From positions 1 through 52,242 of the forward strand of contig JAJTGK010000003.1 of NCBI GenBank assembly GCA_021297815.1: 52,242 nucleotides of DNA. Direction: 5' to 3'. Made by a program: the position numbers and the translations under genes. The DNA is from Planctomycetaceae bacterium (lineage in GTDB: Bacteria > Planctomycetota > Phycisphaerae > Phycisphaerales > SM1A02). Below the pieces are notes generated by a model. That model was given only the letters and a program-made list of their open reading frames with translations, ran no database searches and was not told the origin of the DNA. Numbering within the stretch: the first letter of the stretch is position 1; the number at the start of each line of letters is the position of its first letter. Below, one piece after another: positions 17,234-26,181 of the stretch.

Positions 17234-20200
17234 ATGTCTCGAACCCGCCCCGTGTCCGTCCCGGCGCTTGTCTCCGCCTTGCTCCTGGTGCTTGCCGTCG
17301 TCCTGCCCCGCGCAGAGGCGCAGGTTCGGTTCCATGTCGACCCCTCGGTGCCCGCGAGCGGCGACGGACTGACCTGGGCGACGGCATTCAAGGGCATCAA
17401 GTCGGCGGTCACCGCCGCGGTGGCCAACCCCGCGGTCACCGAGATCTGGGTGAAGGCGGGCACCTACTACCCGGGCGTGACCCCGTACGGGTCGCGCGAC
17501 GGGCTTGCGATCTACGGCGGCTTCGCAGGAACCGAGACCGCGCTCGCGCAGCGCAACCTCGCCGTCAACGAGACGATCCTCACGGGGCAGGACTCGGTGC
17601 GCGTGATCTCGGGCGCGGGCCTCGGCCCGACGGCGGTCTTCGACGGCTTCACCATTCGCGACGGGCGGACCAACGCCAACGGCGCGCTCATCGATGGCGG
17701 CAGCGCGACCTTCCGCCGCTGCAAGTTCCTCTCGAGCCGCGCGGGCGGGGAGGGCGGCGTCTACTCGAGCTACGGCGACAGCCCGACCTTCATCGAATGC
17801 CGCTTCAACGGCAACGAGAGCGGGCAGGGCGGCTCGGTCGCCAACAGCTACGAAGGCACGCTGACCTTCGTGAACTGCCGCATCTTCGCGAACATCGCCG
17901 ATGGCGGCGCCACGATCCTGACCTACGAAGGCGCGATCAACCTCATCAACACGGCCGTCTGCGGCAACACAGGTGGCGGCGACTGCGGCGTGATCACCTA
18001 TCGCGGCGCGGTGTACGCCGTCAACTCCACGATCGCCTCGAACTCGGGCGCAGGGCTTTCGAGCTTCACCGGCCCCGACAAGATCCTGCACAACTGCGTC
18101 GTGTGGGGCAACGGCCTCAATGGGCCATTCGCGGCGAGCCATTCCCTGCTGCCGTTCGCGGATGCGGGCGAGGGCAACATCTCGGTGGACCCGCTGTTCG
18201 CAAGCCCCGACGCGCGCGACTGGCGCCTCGGCGGCGGGGTCGCCGCGATCGACGCGGCGAGCGCGGCGCTCGTGCCTGCCGACACCTTCGACGCCGACTT
18301 CGACGGCGATGTGCTCGAGCCCTTCCCGCTCGACAACAACGGCCTTGCGCGCGTTCGCGACGGCGGCGTGGGCAAGCCCTGCGTCGACATGGGCGCCTAC
18401 GAGTGGTTCCCCGACTGCAACCTCAACTTCATCGAGGATGCGGCCGACATCGCGCAGGGCGTGAGCACCGACCTCAACGCGAACGGCCTGCCCGACGAGT
18501 GCGAGGACTGCAACGGCAATGCGTTGCCCGATTCGATCGACATCGGCAACGGCCTGAGCGAGGACTGCCAGCGCGACGGCATTCCCGACGAGTGCCAGCA
18601 GGAGATCGTGGTCGTGCGCTACAAGCACGACGACGGCGTGCCCGACACCGACATCGGCCTCACGAACCCCGCCGACATCGCGTGGCTCAACGCATTCGAG
18701 GTCGTCGAAGGCGGCGAGATCCTGCGCGAGGTGCGCGTCGCGTGGGGCTCGGGCCTGCCCGTTGGCGTGGCGGCGAAGGTCTGCGTGTGGAGCGACCCCG
18801 ACCAGGACGGCAACCCCGCCGACGCGAAGGTCGTGCGCAGCGAGCTCGTGTTCGTCGAGAGCCCGGGTACGGGCGCATTGCAGCTCGTGGACATCGCCGA
18901 TGTCTTCATCGGTGCCGCGGGCAGGCGCTTCTTCGTCGGGGCTTCGGTCGCAGGGGATTCAGGCATGGCGCCGATCGACATCGGTGCGCCGTTCGCGATG
19001 AAGTCGTGGGTCGTCGCGTCGAACGCCGTGGGCGAGCTCGATCTCGACAACCTCGGCGCGGCGCCGCTCTTCGGCCGCGTCGACACCTATGGCTTCGCAG
19101 GCGACTGGCTCGTGCGCGCCTCAGGATGGCGCGAGCTCGATTGCAACGGAAACGGCGACCTCGACGAGTGCGACATCTTCTCGGGCTCAAGCGCCGACTG
19201 TGGCGGCGATGGCATTCCCGACGAATGCCAGCTCGCAGGCAACGACTGCAACTCGAACGGAATCCCCGACGACTGCGAGCTCGCCTCGGGTGCGCTCGAC
19301 GACTGCCAGCCCAACGGCGTACCCGACCAGTGCGAGCTCGCGTCGGGCACCTCGACCGACCTCAATGCGAACGGCGTGCCCGACGACTGCGAGGATTGCG
19401 ACGGCAACGGCCTGCCCGACTCGATCGATCTCGCCAACGGCGCCGCCGACTGCCAGCCCGACGGCATCCTCGATTCGTGCCAGCTCGGCACCGACGAGGA
19501 GTTCGTCTATCGCCGCGACGACGGCACCGCCGAGATCTATGTCTCGAGCGACGCCCCCAACATGGCGTGGCTCGTGAACTTCACGGTCGAGGAGGGCGGC
19601 GAGCGCATCGGCGCGGTCGATGTGCTGCATGCGCGGATGCCGATCGGCTTCCCTGTCGACATCTACCTGTGGAGCGACCCGAACGGCGACGGCAACCCGA
19701 ACGACGCGCAGGTGCTGGCGCATGTCGCGACCACGATCCAGTTCCCCGACAGCAATACCTACGAGCGCGTCGAGGTTCCCGATGTGCTCGTCGGAGAGAC
19801 GGGGACCTCGTTCTTCGTCGGCGCGATCGTGCACGACTTCCAGCTGTTCAACGACTACCCGGGGGCGAAGCACAACACGGGCGAGACCTACACCTCGTGG
19901 CTCGTCGGCAAGAACGGCACCATCGACCCGAACGACCTGTCGGCGGACGCCGACGAGTTCCTACGCATCGACGATCTCGGCGGGCCTTTCGTAGGCGTGT
20001 GGTGCATTCGCGCGGCGGCCGATGCGAGCAACGACTGCAACCTCAACGGGTTCCCCGACGACTGCGACATCGCCGATGGCACGAGCGCCGACATCGACTA
20101 CGACGGACGGCCCGACGAGTGCTACCCGCCCGCCTGCATCGCGGATCTGACGGCCGACGGAATCGTTGGCGCGGCCGATCTCTCGCTGCTGCTCGGCGCA

Positions 20201-20296
20201 TGGGGCGGCACGGGGCCGGCCGATCTCGATCGGAACGGCCTGGTGGGTGCGTCGGATCTCGCGTTGCTGCTCGGCGCGTGGGGAATCTGCCCGTAA
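17234..20296 (+). CDS. Secreted beta-helix protein with calcium-type repeats and dockerin-like tail
   Basis: 1020 aa. A signal peptide (PALVSALLLVLAVVLPRAEA) is followed by a pectate-lyase-like right-handed beta-helix region (about 30-390: IYGGFAGTET, FDGFTIRDGRTNANG, FIECRFNGNES). Thrombospondin-type-3-like repeats rich in Asp/Asn/Cys come in blocks (DCNSNGIPDDCELASG, DLNANGVPDDCEDC). They flank two similar beta-sandwich modules (around 460-620 and 750-920, each with VCVWSDP/IYLWSDPNGDGNP). The C-terminus is a two-motif dockerin-like module (ADLTADGIVGAADLSLLLGA, then DLDRNGLVGASDLALLLGAW). No catalytic residues are recognisable. It is probably a surface or extracellular binding protein. The ATG at 17234 is set by the TACCTT hexamer and the signal peptide. 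Confidence 0.88.
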   Translation: MSRTRPVSVPALVSALLLVLAVVLPRAEAQVRFHVDPSVPASGDGLTWATAFKGIKSAVTAAVANPAVTEIWVKAGTYYPGVTPYGSRDGLAIYGGFAGTETALAQRNLAVNETILTGQDSVRVISGAGLGPTAVFDGFTIRDGRTNANGALIDGGSATFRRCKFLSSRAGGEGGVYSSYGDSPTFIECRFNGNESGQGGSVANSYEGTLTFVNCRIFANIADGGATILTYEGAINLINTAVCGNTGGGDCGVITYRGAVYAVNSTIASNSGAGLSSFTGPDKILHNCVVWGNGLNGPFAASHSLLPFADAGEGNISVDPLFASPDARDWRLGGGVAAIDAASAALVPADTFDADFDGDVLEPFPLDNNGLARVRDGGVGKPCVDMGAYEWFPDCNLNFIEDAADIAQGVSTDLNANGLPDECEDCNGNALPDSIDIGNGLSEDCQRDGIPDECQQEIVVVRYKHDDGVPDTDIGLTNPADIAWLNAFEVVEGGEILREVRVAWGSGLPVGVAAKVCVWSDPDQDGNPADAKVVRSELVFVESPGTGALQLVDIADVFIGAAGRRFFVGASVAGDSGMAPIDIGAPFAMKSWVVASNAVGELDLDNLGAAPLFGRVDTYGFAGDWLVRASGWRELDCNGNGDLDECDIFSGSSADCGGDGIPDECQLAGNDCNSNGIPDDCELASGALDDCQPNGVPDQCELASGTSTDLNANGVPDDCEDCDGNGLPDSIDLANGAADCQPDGILDSCQLGTDEEFVYRRDDGTAEIYVSSDAPNMAWLVNFTVEEGGERIGAVDVLHARMPIGFPVDIYLWSDPNGDGNPNDAQVLAHVATTIQFPDSNTYERVEVPDVLVGETGTSFFVGAIVHDFQLFNDYPGAKHNTGETYTSWLVGKNGTIDPNDLSADADEFLRIDDLGGPFVGVWCIRAAADASNDCNLNGFPDDCDIADGTSADIDYDGRPDECYPPACIADLTADGIVGAADLSLLLGAWGGTGPADLDRNGLVGASDLALLLGAWGICP

Positions 20297-20308
20297 CGGG
20301 AGGCGCGA

Positions 20309-21535
20309 TCACACCGAGGGCACGGCTGCCATGGCGGGCATCTGCCTCGCGCGGCCGCATTCGGGGCAGTTCGTCACCTCGGCGGGCAGGCCGCGCAGGT
20401 CGTAGTCGCAGGCAGGGCAGCGGTCGTCGCACAGCGCGACGCGCGCACTGAGGCCGCACGACGCGCACGAGACGCTGCCCGTGGCGACGACGAACTCGCT
20501 CTCCGCGCTGCAGCGAGGGCATTTCCAGACGAACGCGTCGATCGGCTCGAGCGCGATCGGCTTTGCGCGCCGCAGGCGGAACATGATCGCCGCGGTGAGC
20601 AGCGAGGTGAACATGAGGATGCCGCATGCGAGCGCGAGCCGCGAGAACATCTGGTCGCGCGCAGGGTCGAAGCCGTTCTCGCGAAACGCCATGACCGTCA
20701 GCAGGCCGATGAACACCGCGACGAGCACCACGCTCAGCGGCCGCAGGATCGACAGCTCGAGACCCGCCCGCACCAGCCCGAAGAAGTTCCAGACGCCGAT
20801 CGGAGCGGCGACCATGGTGCAGACGAGCCCGAACCGCACGAACTGTTCGCTGGAATCGCCGCGAATCGAGGCCGACGCCGCAAGCATGAAGCCGACCAAC
20901 GCGAGAAGCGATGCGCCGATCCCCGCGACCCCGAGCCTGCGTTCGCGTGGCTTCGGCGGAGCGAACTGCGGGCGGCGCGCCGTCGCGCTGCGGCGCACGC
21001 CCGTGGCCGCCGCCGCAGCTGCGGCCGAACCGCACGAGAGCGCGACGGACCAGAGGTACGCGAGCTCCACCTTCGTGACGCCGTAGGTCGCGACAAGCGC
21101 CGTGAGGAATCCGACGGCCAAGGCGAACATCGAGCCGTAGATCGAGATCCGCTCCGCGAGTTCGAGCGAGCGGTCGGTGTTGCGGCGCTGCTGGAGCGCG
21201 GGCGTCGCCAGGGCGATCGCCGCGACGCCGTTCACGATCCAGAACAGCATGAGCTGCGCGGTGCGATCGGTGCCCGTCTCCCAGACCGCTCCGATCGCAA
21301 GCAGCGCCGCGATCGCGAGGAACCCGAGCGTGCAGCCGCGCAGCATGTCGATGCGGGAGCCCGAGTCCTTCGGCGTCCACTGCAGCGAAAGGCCCGCGGC
21401 GATCGCGAGCACGATCGCCGACCCCGCGGCGCGGCCCGCGAAGCTGCTCGCCGAGAACACCGACACGACTCCGAGTGCGGCCGCGAGCAGAAGCGTCGTC
21501 AGCAGGATGCGAAGGACGATCGTGCGTGCGTTCAT
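20309..21535 (-). CDS. Polytopic membrane protein with C-terminal zinc ribbons
   Basis: 408 aa, function unknown. About nine hydrophobic segments (for example IVLRILLTTLLLAAALGVVS, FGLVCTMVAAPIGVWNFFGL, LALACGILMFTSLLTAAIMF) are followed by a cytoplasmic-looking tail of ~75 residues. The tail has four CxxC knuckles: CPRC, CASCG, CPACDYDLRGLP and CPECGRA. The last two form the YDLRGL-type zinc ribbon that I associate with planctomycete membrane proteins. It is convergent with the beta-helix gene, 12 nt apart, and has its own hexamer promoter. No enzymatic motif is seen. Confidence 0.8.
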   Translation of the reverse strand: MNARTIVLRILLTTLLLAAALGVVSVFSASSFAGRAAGSAIVLAIAAGLSLQWTPKDSGSRIDMLRGCTLGFLAIAALLAIGAVWETGTDRTAQLMLFWIVNGVAAIALATPALQQRRNTDRSLELAERISIYGSMFALAVGFLTALVATYGVTKVELAYLWSVALSCGSAAAAAAATGVRRSATARRPQFAPPKPRERRLGVAGIGASLLALVGFMLAASASIRGDSSEQFVRFGLVCTMVAAPIGVWNFFGLVRAGLELSILRPLSVVLVAVFIGLLTVMAFRENGFDPARDQMFSRLALACGILMFTSLLTAAIMFRLRRAKPIALEPIDAFVWKCPRCSAESEFVVATGSVSCASCGLSARVALCDDRCPACDYDLRGLPAEVTNCPECGRARQMPAMAAVPSV

Positions 21536-21541
21536 CGCCGC

Positions 21542-21547
21542 AGTCTA
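21542..21547 (-). promoter_or_regulatory. Putative leaderless promoter -10 (TAGACT)
   Basis: TAGACT on the minus strand, 6-nt spacer, ATG at 21535 of the zinc-ribbon membrane protein gene. Confidence 0.6.
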
Positions 21548-21576
21548 CGGGAAGCGAATTGACAGAACGCCGCGAA

Positions 21577-21969
21577 CTACGGGCATCTCGGCGCGTCGCC
21601 GTCGCCACGGCCATCGCCGTCGTCGCCCATGGGCGCGCCTTCGCAGCAACCTGCGCGTCGCGCCGCCTCGGCCGACTCGATCATGCGCGCGAGCACATCG
21701 ACCGAGCCGCGCTTCTCGAGGAACTCGGCGAAGTGCCGCATCGATTCGGGGTTCGCCAGCACCGACGCCACGGGCGTGAAGAAGTGCACCGCCGCCGATC
21801 CGAGCGCATTCATCGGCCGCGACATCTCGAGGAAGGCGACCGCAGGCCCCGTCATGCGACGGCGCACGACCTCGGCGACCAGCCGCTCGAGGATGGCACG
21901 CTGCGCGTCGGTCGGCTCGCAGGGCCGCCCGTCGTCGAGCGCGAAGGCGTTGCGGAGGAACTCGCGCAT
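21577..21969 (-). CDS. Small hypothetical protein, possibly helical
   Basis: 130 aa, not recognised. The body is helix-rich (RAILERLVAEVVRRRMTGPA, then VAFLEMSRPMNALGSAAVHF, FAEFLEKRGSVDVLARMIES). It ends with a short Cys and Asp/Gly-rich tail. No signal peptide or membrane helix is clear. A TTG three codons upstream (21978) is in frame, but the ATG at 21969 sits 10 nt after a TACGCT hexamer. It is divergent from the formylglycine-generating enzyme gene. The codon pattern is like its neighbours, so it is probably real. Confidence 0.65.
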   Translation of the reverse strand: MREFLRNAFALDDGRPCEPTDAQRAILERLVAEVVRRRMTGPAVAFLEMSRPMNALGSAAVHFFTPVASVLANPESMRHFAEFLEKRGSVDVLARMIESAEAARRAGCCEGAPMGDDGDGRGDGDAPRCP

Positions 21970-21979
21970 GGCGTGCAAG

Positions 21980-21985
21980 AGCGTA
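21980..21985 (-). promoter_or_regulatory. Putative -10 element (TACGCT) of small hypothetical gene
   Basis: TACGCT on the minus strand, 10 nt before the ATG at 21969. It is paired with the opposing hexamer at 21998. Confidence 0.4.
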
Positions 21986-21997
21986 GCCGCCCGCGCG

Positions 21998-22003
21998 TAC
22001 GAT
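21998..22003 (+). promoter_or_regulatory. Putative leaderless promoter -10 of formylglycine-generating enzyme gene (TACGAT)
   Basis: TACGAT, 7-nt spacer, GTG at 22011. The alternative ATG at 22002 lies inside the hexamer, which argues for the GTG. Confidence 0.5.
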
Positions 22004-22010
22004 GCACGCC

Positions 22011-23165
22011 GTGACGATTTCGCTTGCGATCATCTTTCCCGTGTTTCTCGGGGTTTCCGAGCCTCCTGCGCCCGCTGCGCCCGTTCCTGCACCGACCGCG
22101 CCCGAAGGCATGGTGTGGATCGCAGGCGGCGAGTTCACGATGGGCGGCAGCGACAGCCTCGCGCGCCCCGACGAGCGCCCGCGCCACCGCGTGCGCGTCG
22201 GCGGCTTCTGGATGGACGCGACCGAGGTCACGAACGCGCAGTTCCGCCGCTTCGTCGAGGCAACGGGATACAAGACCGTCGCCGAGCGCCCCGTCGACTG
22301 GGAGGAGCTGCGCAAGCAGGTGCCCGAAGGCACCCCGAAGCCGCCCGCCGCGATGCTCGAGCCGGGGTCGCTCGTCTTCGCGCAGCCCGGACCCGAGCAG
22401 CCCGCCGACGCCTACTTCGACTGGTGGCGCTGGACCACGGGCGCCAGCTGGCGGCACCCGCAGGGCCCCGAGAGCACCATCGACGGCAAGGACGCGCACC
22501 CCGTCGTGCATGTCGCCTATGAAGACGCGCTCGCCTACTGCGCATGGGCGGGGAAGCGGCTGCCCACCGAGGCCGAATGGGAGTTCGCCGCGCGCGGCGG
22601 CCTCGAGGGAAAGGTCAACACCTGGGGCGACGAGCCCGTGGTGCCCGCCGCGGGCAAGCCGTGGCGCTGCAACATCTGGCAGGGCGAATTTCCGCGGGGA
22701 AACACGAAGGACGACGGCTTCCTGCGCGCGGCGCCTGTGCGGAGCTTCGCGCCGAACGGCTACGGCCTCTTCGACATGGCGGGCAATGTGTGGGAGTGGT
22801 GCGCCGACCTCTATGCGCACGACGCCTACGCCGAACGCGTGGGCGCGCTCGGCGCGGCGAAGGTCGTGGTCGACCCGAAGGGCCCCGCGCGCAGCAGGGA
22901 CCCGCGGAACCCGAGCGCACCCGAGTCGCGCGTCCACCGTGGCGGGTCGTTCCTTTGCAACGACAGCTACTGCGCGAGCTACCGTCCGAGCGCGCGCATG
23001 GCGTCGACGCCCGACTCGGCGATGGAGCACCTCGGCTTCCGCTGCGTGAAGGATGCATCGCCCGACGCGCCTGCGCCGCAACCCGCCGCGGCGCCCGCAC
23101 AGCCTGAGAAGGCCAAGCCGCAGCTGCCCGCGCCGTTGCCCGCGCCGCAGCCCATCGCGAGGTGA
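22011..23165 (+). CDS. Formylglycine-generating enzyme (sulfatase-modifying factor), secreted
   Basis: 384 aa from the GTG. A short N-terminal hydrophobic signal (ISLAIIFPVFLGVSEPPAP) is followed by an FGE-sulfatase domain: VWIAGGEFTMGGSDS, DATEVTNAQFRRFVEATGY, RLPTEAEWEFAARGG, GLFDMAGNVWEWCADLY and LGFRCVKD. The stretch GGSFLCNDSYCASYRPSAR contains both cysteines of the copper/active site seen in authentic FGE (here Cys316 and Cys321), so it likely oxidises a sulfatase cysteine to formylglycine and is not just a family homologue. The C-terminus is a Pro/Ala tail. No sulfatase gene is in the window. It lies just upstream of the six-gene membrane operon. Confidence 0.88.
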   Translation: MTISLAIIFPVFLGVSEPPAPAAPVPAPTAPEGMVWIAGGEFTMGGSDSLARPDERPRHRVRVGGFWMDATEVTNAQFRRFVEATGYKTVAERPVDWEELRKQVPEGTPKPPAAMLEPGSLVFAQPGPEQPADAYFDWWRWTTGASWRHPQGPESTIDGKDAHPVVHVAYEDALAYCAWAGKRLPTEAEWEFAARGGLEGKVNTWGDEPVVPAAGKPWRCNIWQGEFPRGNTKDDGFLRAAPVRSFAPNGYGLFDMAGNVWEWCADLYAHDAYAERVGALGAAKVVVDPKGPARSRDPRNPSAPESRVHRGGSFLCNDSYCASYRPSARMASTPDSAMEHLGFRCVKDASPDAPAPQPAAAPAQPEKAKPQLPAPLPAPQPIAR

Positions 23166-23170
23166 GTCGG

Positions 23171-23176
23171 TACGCT
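23171..23176 (+). promoter_or_regulatory. Putative leaderless promoter -10 of the MutL-like operon (TACGCT)
   Basis: TACGCT begins 6 nt after the preceding stop, with a 6-nt spacer to the ATG at 23183. Confidence 0.6.
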
Positions 23177-23182
23177 GCGCCC

Positions 23183-25015
23183 ATGCACGCGCCCGCCCAC
23201 GCCGCGAAGCCCGCGATCGACCTCTCGAAGCTGCGCTACATCCTGGCCACCGACTGCGGATCGACCACGACCAAGGCGATCCTGGTCGAGCGCGTGGGCG
23301 AGTCGTGGCGCCAGACGCAGCGCGCCGAGGCGCCGACCACGGTCGAGGAGCCGTTCGCCGATGTCACGATCGGCGTCTCGAACGCCCTGACCGAGATCGG
23401 CGAGCTCGCGGGCCGCCGCTTCATCGCCGACGACGGCACGATCATCCGCCGCAAGGGCCCCGACGACCCCGACGGCTGCGATATCTACATCTCGACCTCG
23501 AGCGCGGGCGGCGGCCTGCAGATGGTGGTCGCGGGCGTGGTCGCGCAGATGACCGCGGCGAGCGCCAAGCGCGCGGCCCTCGGCGCGGGCGCGATCGTCA
23601 TGGACACGATCGCCTCGAACGACAAGCGCAAGGCGCACGAGCGCATCGGCCGCATCCGCGAGCTGCGCCCCGACATGGTGCTCATCTCGGGCGGCACCGA
23701 CGGCGGCAATGTGCAGCAGGTCGTCCAGCTCGCCGAGCAGATCGCGCCCGCGAAGCCGCGGCCGCGCTTCGGCGGCGAGTACGAGCTGCCCGTGATCTTC
23801 GCGGGCAACAAGGAGGCCGCGCCGCAGGTGCGCGCGATCTTCGGCGCGCAGGGCGGCTTCGACCTCTCGGTGGTCGACAACCTGCGCCCCACGCTCGAGC
23901 AGGAGAACCTCGGCCCCGCGCGCGACCGCATCCACGATGTGTTCCTCGAGCATGTCATGGCGCACGCCCCAGGCTACGACCGCCTCATCTCGTGGAGCGA
24001 CGCGCCCATCATGCCGACGCCAGGCGCGGTGGGCGACATCCTGCAGCGCATCGCCGAGCGCGACGGCCTGAACGCGGTGTGCGTCGACATCGGCGGCGCG
24101 ACCACCGATGTGTTCAGCGTGTTCGGCGGCACCTTCAACCGCACGGTGAGCGCGAACCTCGGCATGAGCTACTCGATCTCGAATGTGTGCGCCGAGGCGG
24201 GCATGGCGAATGTGCTGCGCTGGGTGCATGTCGCGATGGACGAGCGCGAGCTGCGCAACCGCGTGAAGAACAAGATGATCCGCCCGACCACGATCCCGCA
24301 GTCGGCGGAGGCGCTCGTGTTCGAGCAGGCGGTGGCGCGCGAGGCGCTGCGCCTGGCGTACCAGCAGCACAAGGAGTTCGCGACCACGCTGAAGGGCGTG
24401 CAGCAGCAGCGCACGGTCGGCGACCTCTTCTCGCAGCAGGAGAGCGGCCGCACGATCGTCGACGACATGGCGCTCGACCTCCTCGTCGCGTCGGGCGGCG
24501 TGCTCAGCCACGCGCCGCGCATGGAGCAGACGGCGGCGATGCTCGTCGACAGCTTCGAGCCGCAGGGCTTCACGCAGCTCGCGAAGGACTCGATCTTCAT
24601 GATGCCGCACCTCGGCGTGCTGGCGAGCGTGCATTCGGCGGCCGCGATGGAGGTCTTCGAGCGCGACTGCCTGGTGCGGCTCGGCTGGTGCGTGGCCGCG
24701 AAGGGCGAGGGCAAGTGGGGCAAGCCGTGCTTCCGCTACCGCGTCTCGGGCGCGGTGTCTGCGTCGGGAGCGCTCGCGTGCGGCGATGTCGCGCTCGTGC
24801 GCGTCGCGGGCGACCAGGAGGTCGTGGTCGTGGTCGAACCCGAGAAGGGCTTCGATGTCGGCGCGGGCGCGGGCAAGCCGCTCGAGCGTCGCGTGACGGG
24901 CGGCACGGTCGGCATCCTGTTCGACGCGCGCGGACGACCGCTCGTGTTGCCCGAAGGCGAGGCCGACCGCAAGGCGGCCGTCGCGCGCTGGGCGCAGGCG
25001 TGGGGGGTCTGCTAG
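23183..25015 (+). CDS. MutL-like (glutamate mutase L family) ASKHA ATPase
   Basis: 610-aa actin-fold protein of the family named after MutL, associated with B12 glutamate mutase. The phosphate-1 motif ATDCGSTTTKAILVE is near residue 22 and phosphate-2 CVDIGGATTDVFSVF near 300. MVLISGGTDGGNV and VIFAGNKEAAPQVRAIF lie between them. The C-terminal ~100 residues form a separate beta-rich domain (VSGAVSASGALACGDVALVR). No glutamate mutase subunit or other cobalamin enzyme lies near; all five following genes encode a KOW/lipoyl-like protein or membrane proteins in the same direction. I infer an ATP-driven role for a membrane complex rather than mutase maturation. The TAG stop is embedded in the next gene's TAGGTT hexamer. 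Confidence 0.85.
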   Translation: MHAPAHAAKPAIDLSKLRYILATDCGSTTTKAILVERVGESWRQTQRAEAPTTVEEPFADVTIGVSNALTEIGELAGRRFIADDGTIIRRKGPDDPDGCDIYISTSSAGGGLQMVVAGVVAQMTAASAKRAALGAGAIVMDTIASNDKRKAHERIGRIRELRPDMVLISGGTDGGNVQQVVQLAEQIAPAKPRPRFGGEYELPVIFAGNKEAAPQVRAIFGAQGGFDLSVVDNLRPTLEQENLGPARDRIHDVFLEHVMAHAPGYDRLISWSDAPIMPTPGAVGDILQRIAERDGLNAVCVDIGGATTDVFSVFGGTFNRTVSANLGMSYSISNVCAEAGMANVLRWVHVAMDERELRNRVKNKMIRPTTIPQSAEALVFEQAVAREALRLAYQQHKEFATTLKGVQQQRTVGDLFSQQESGRTIVDDMALDLLVASGGVLSHAPRMEQTAAMLVDSFEPQGFTQLAKDSIFMMPHLGVLASVHSAAAMEVFERDCLVRLGWCVAAKGEGKWGKPCFRYRVSGAVSASGALACGDVALVRVAGDQEVVVVVEPEKGFDVGAGAGKPLERRVTGGTVGILFDARGRPLVLPEGEADRKAAVARWAQAWGVC

Positions 25016-25018
25016 GTT
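25013..25018 (+). promoter_or_regulatory. Putative internal leaderless promoter -10 (TAGGTT) overlapping a stop codon
   Basis: TAGGTT with a 6-nt spacer to the ATG at 25025. Its first three bases are the stop codon of the MutL-like gene. It could allow expression of the distal genes without the ATPase gene. Confidence 0.45.
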
Positions 25019-25024
25019 CCCGCC

Positions 25025-26152
25025 ATGGCCAAGGCCTACACGCCAGGACTCAAGGTGTCTGCGAGCACGGTCTACCGCGCGCGGCGTCTGCTGCCCGTCA
25101 CGGGCGAGGTGCTCGTGAAGGCGGGCGACCGCGTGGGCGCGCGCGACACGGTGGCGCGTACCTTCGTCGAGGGCGAGGTCACGCCTGTCGCGCTCGCATC
25201 GCTGCTGTCGGCGCCCGCGGGCGATGTGCCGTCGCTCATGTTGGTGAAGCAGGGCGACACCGTCGAGGCGGGGCAGCCGCTCGCGCGGTCGAAGGGCATC
25301 TTCGGGCTCGGCAAGAAGGAAGTGCCTTCGCCCGCCGCGGGCACGGTCGAGTCGATCAGCGCGACGACGGGGCAGGTGATCCTGCGAGGTGCGCCGATCG
25401 CGGTCGAGGTGAAGGCGTATGTCTCGGGCACGGTCGTTGAGGCCTTGAGCGGCGAGGGCGCCGTGGTCGAGTGCGACGCGGCGCTCGTGCAGGGCATCTT
25501 CGGCGTCGGTGGCGAGACGGTCGGGCCAATCCGCATGGCGGCGAACTCGCCCGATGCGACGCTGGGCGCGGCCGACATCAAGCCCGACATGAAGGGCGCG
25601 GTCGTGGTCGGCGGCGCGCGCATGACGGCGGGCGCCGTGCAGGCGGCGCAGGCGGCGGGTGTCGCGGCGCTTGTCGCGGGCGGGATCGACGACGCCGATC
25701 TGAAGGCGATCCTCGGGTACGACCTCGGCGTCGCGATCACGGGCAGCGAGCGCATCGGGCTCACGCTCGTCGTGACCGAGGGCTTCGGCGACATCGCGAT
25801 GGCGGCGCGCACCTTCGCGCTGCTCAAGGGGTTCGAGGGCCGCGAGGCGAGCGTGAACGGCGCGACGCAGATCCGCGCGGGCGTGATGCGCCCCGAGATC
25901 GTGGTCGCGCGGCAGGCGGGCGACCCCGCGCCGTCGACGGGGGCGCGGCCCGAGGAGGGCGCGCTCGAGATCGGCACGCAGGTGCGGCTCATCCGCGATC
26001 CGTACTTCGGGCTGATCGGCAGCGTCGCGGCGCTGCCGAGCGAGCCCGCGGTGCTCGGCTCTGGGTCGAAGGCGCGCGTGCTCGAGGTGACGCTCGGCGA
26101 TGGACGCCGCGTCACCGTGCCGCGGGCGAACATCGAGTTGATCGAGACCTGA
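25025..26152 (+). CDS. Uncharacterised protein with barrel-sandwich (biotinyl/lipoyl-like) and KOW domains
   Basis: 375 aa, cytoplasmic by appearance. Residues ~20-135 look like a barrel-sandwich hybrid fold with repeated short beta motifs (LPVTGEVLVKAGDRVGARD, VKQGDTVEAGQPLARSKG, VPSPAAGTVESISATTGQV); no modified-lysine motif is seen. A central alpha/beta region follows (GAVVVGGARMTAGAVQAAQA, VAALVAGGIDDADLKAILGY, ERIGLTLVVTEGFGDIAMA). The C-terminus has a KOW-like element (VRLIRDPYFGLIGSVAALP) and ends with a beta strand. It is the second gene of the six-gene operon. No enzyme is recognisable. The domain mix suggests an adaptor between the ASKHA ATPase and the membrane components. Confidence 0.8.
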   Translation: MAKAYTPGLKVSASTVYRARRLLPVTGEVLVKAGDRVGARDTVARTFVEGEVTPVALASLLSAPAGDVPSLMLVKQGDTVEAGQPLARSKGIFGLGKKEVPSPAAGTVESISATTGQVILRGAPIAVEVKAYVSGTVVEALSGEGAVVECDAALVQGIFGVGGETVGPIRMAANSPDATLGAADIKPDMKGAVVVGGARMTAGAVQAAQAAGVAALVAGGIDDADLKAILGYDLGVAITGSERIGLTLVVTEGFGDIAMAARTFALLKGFEGREASVNGATQIRAGVMRPEIVVARQAGDPAPSTGARPEEGALEIGTQVRLIRDPYFGLIGSVAALPSEPAVLGSGSKARVLEVTLGDGRRVTVPRANIELIET

Positions 26153-26181
26153 ACGCCGCGCGTGCGGCAGCGAGGATTGGC

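Noticed and set aside
23183-25015. Glutamate mutase maturation as the role of the MutL-like protein
   Set aside because: No mutase subunit or cobalamin-related gene accompanies it in the window; only the family name suggests that role.
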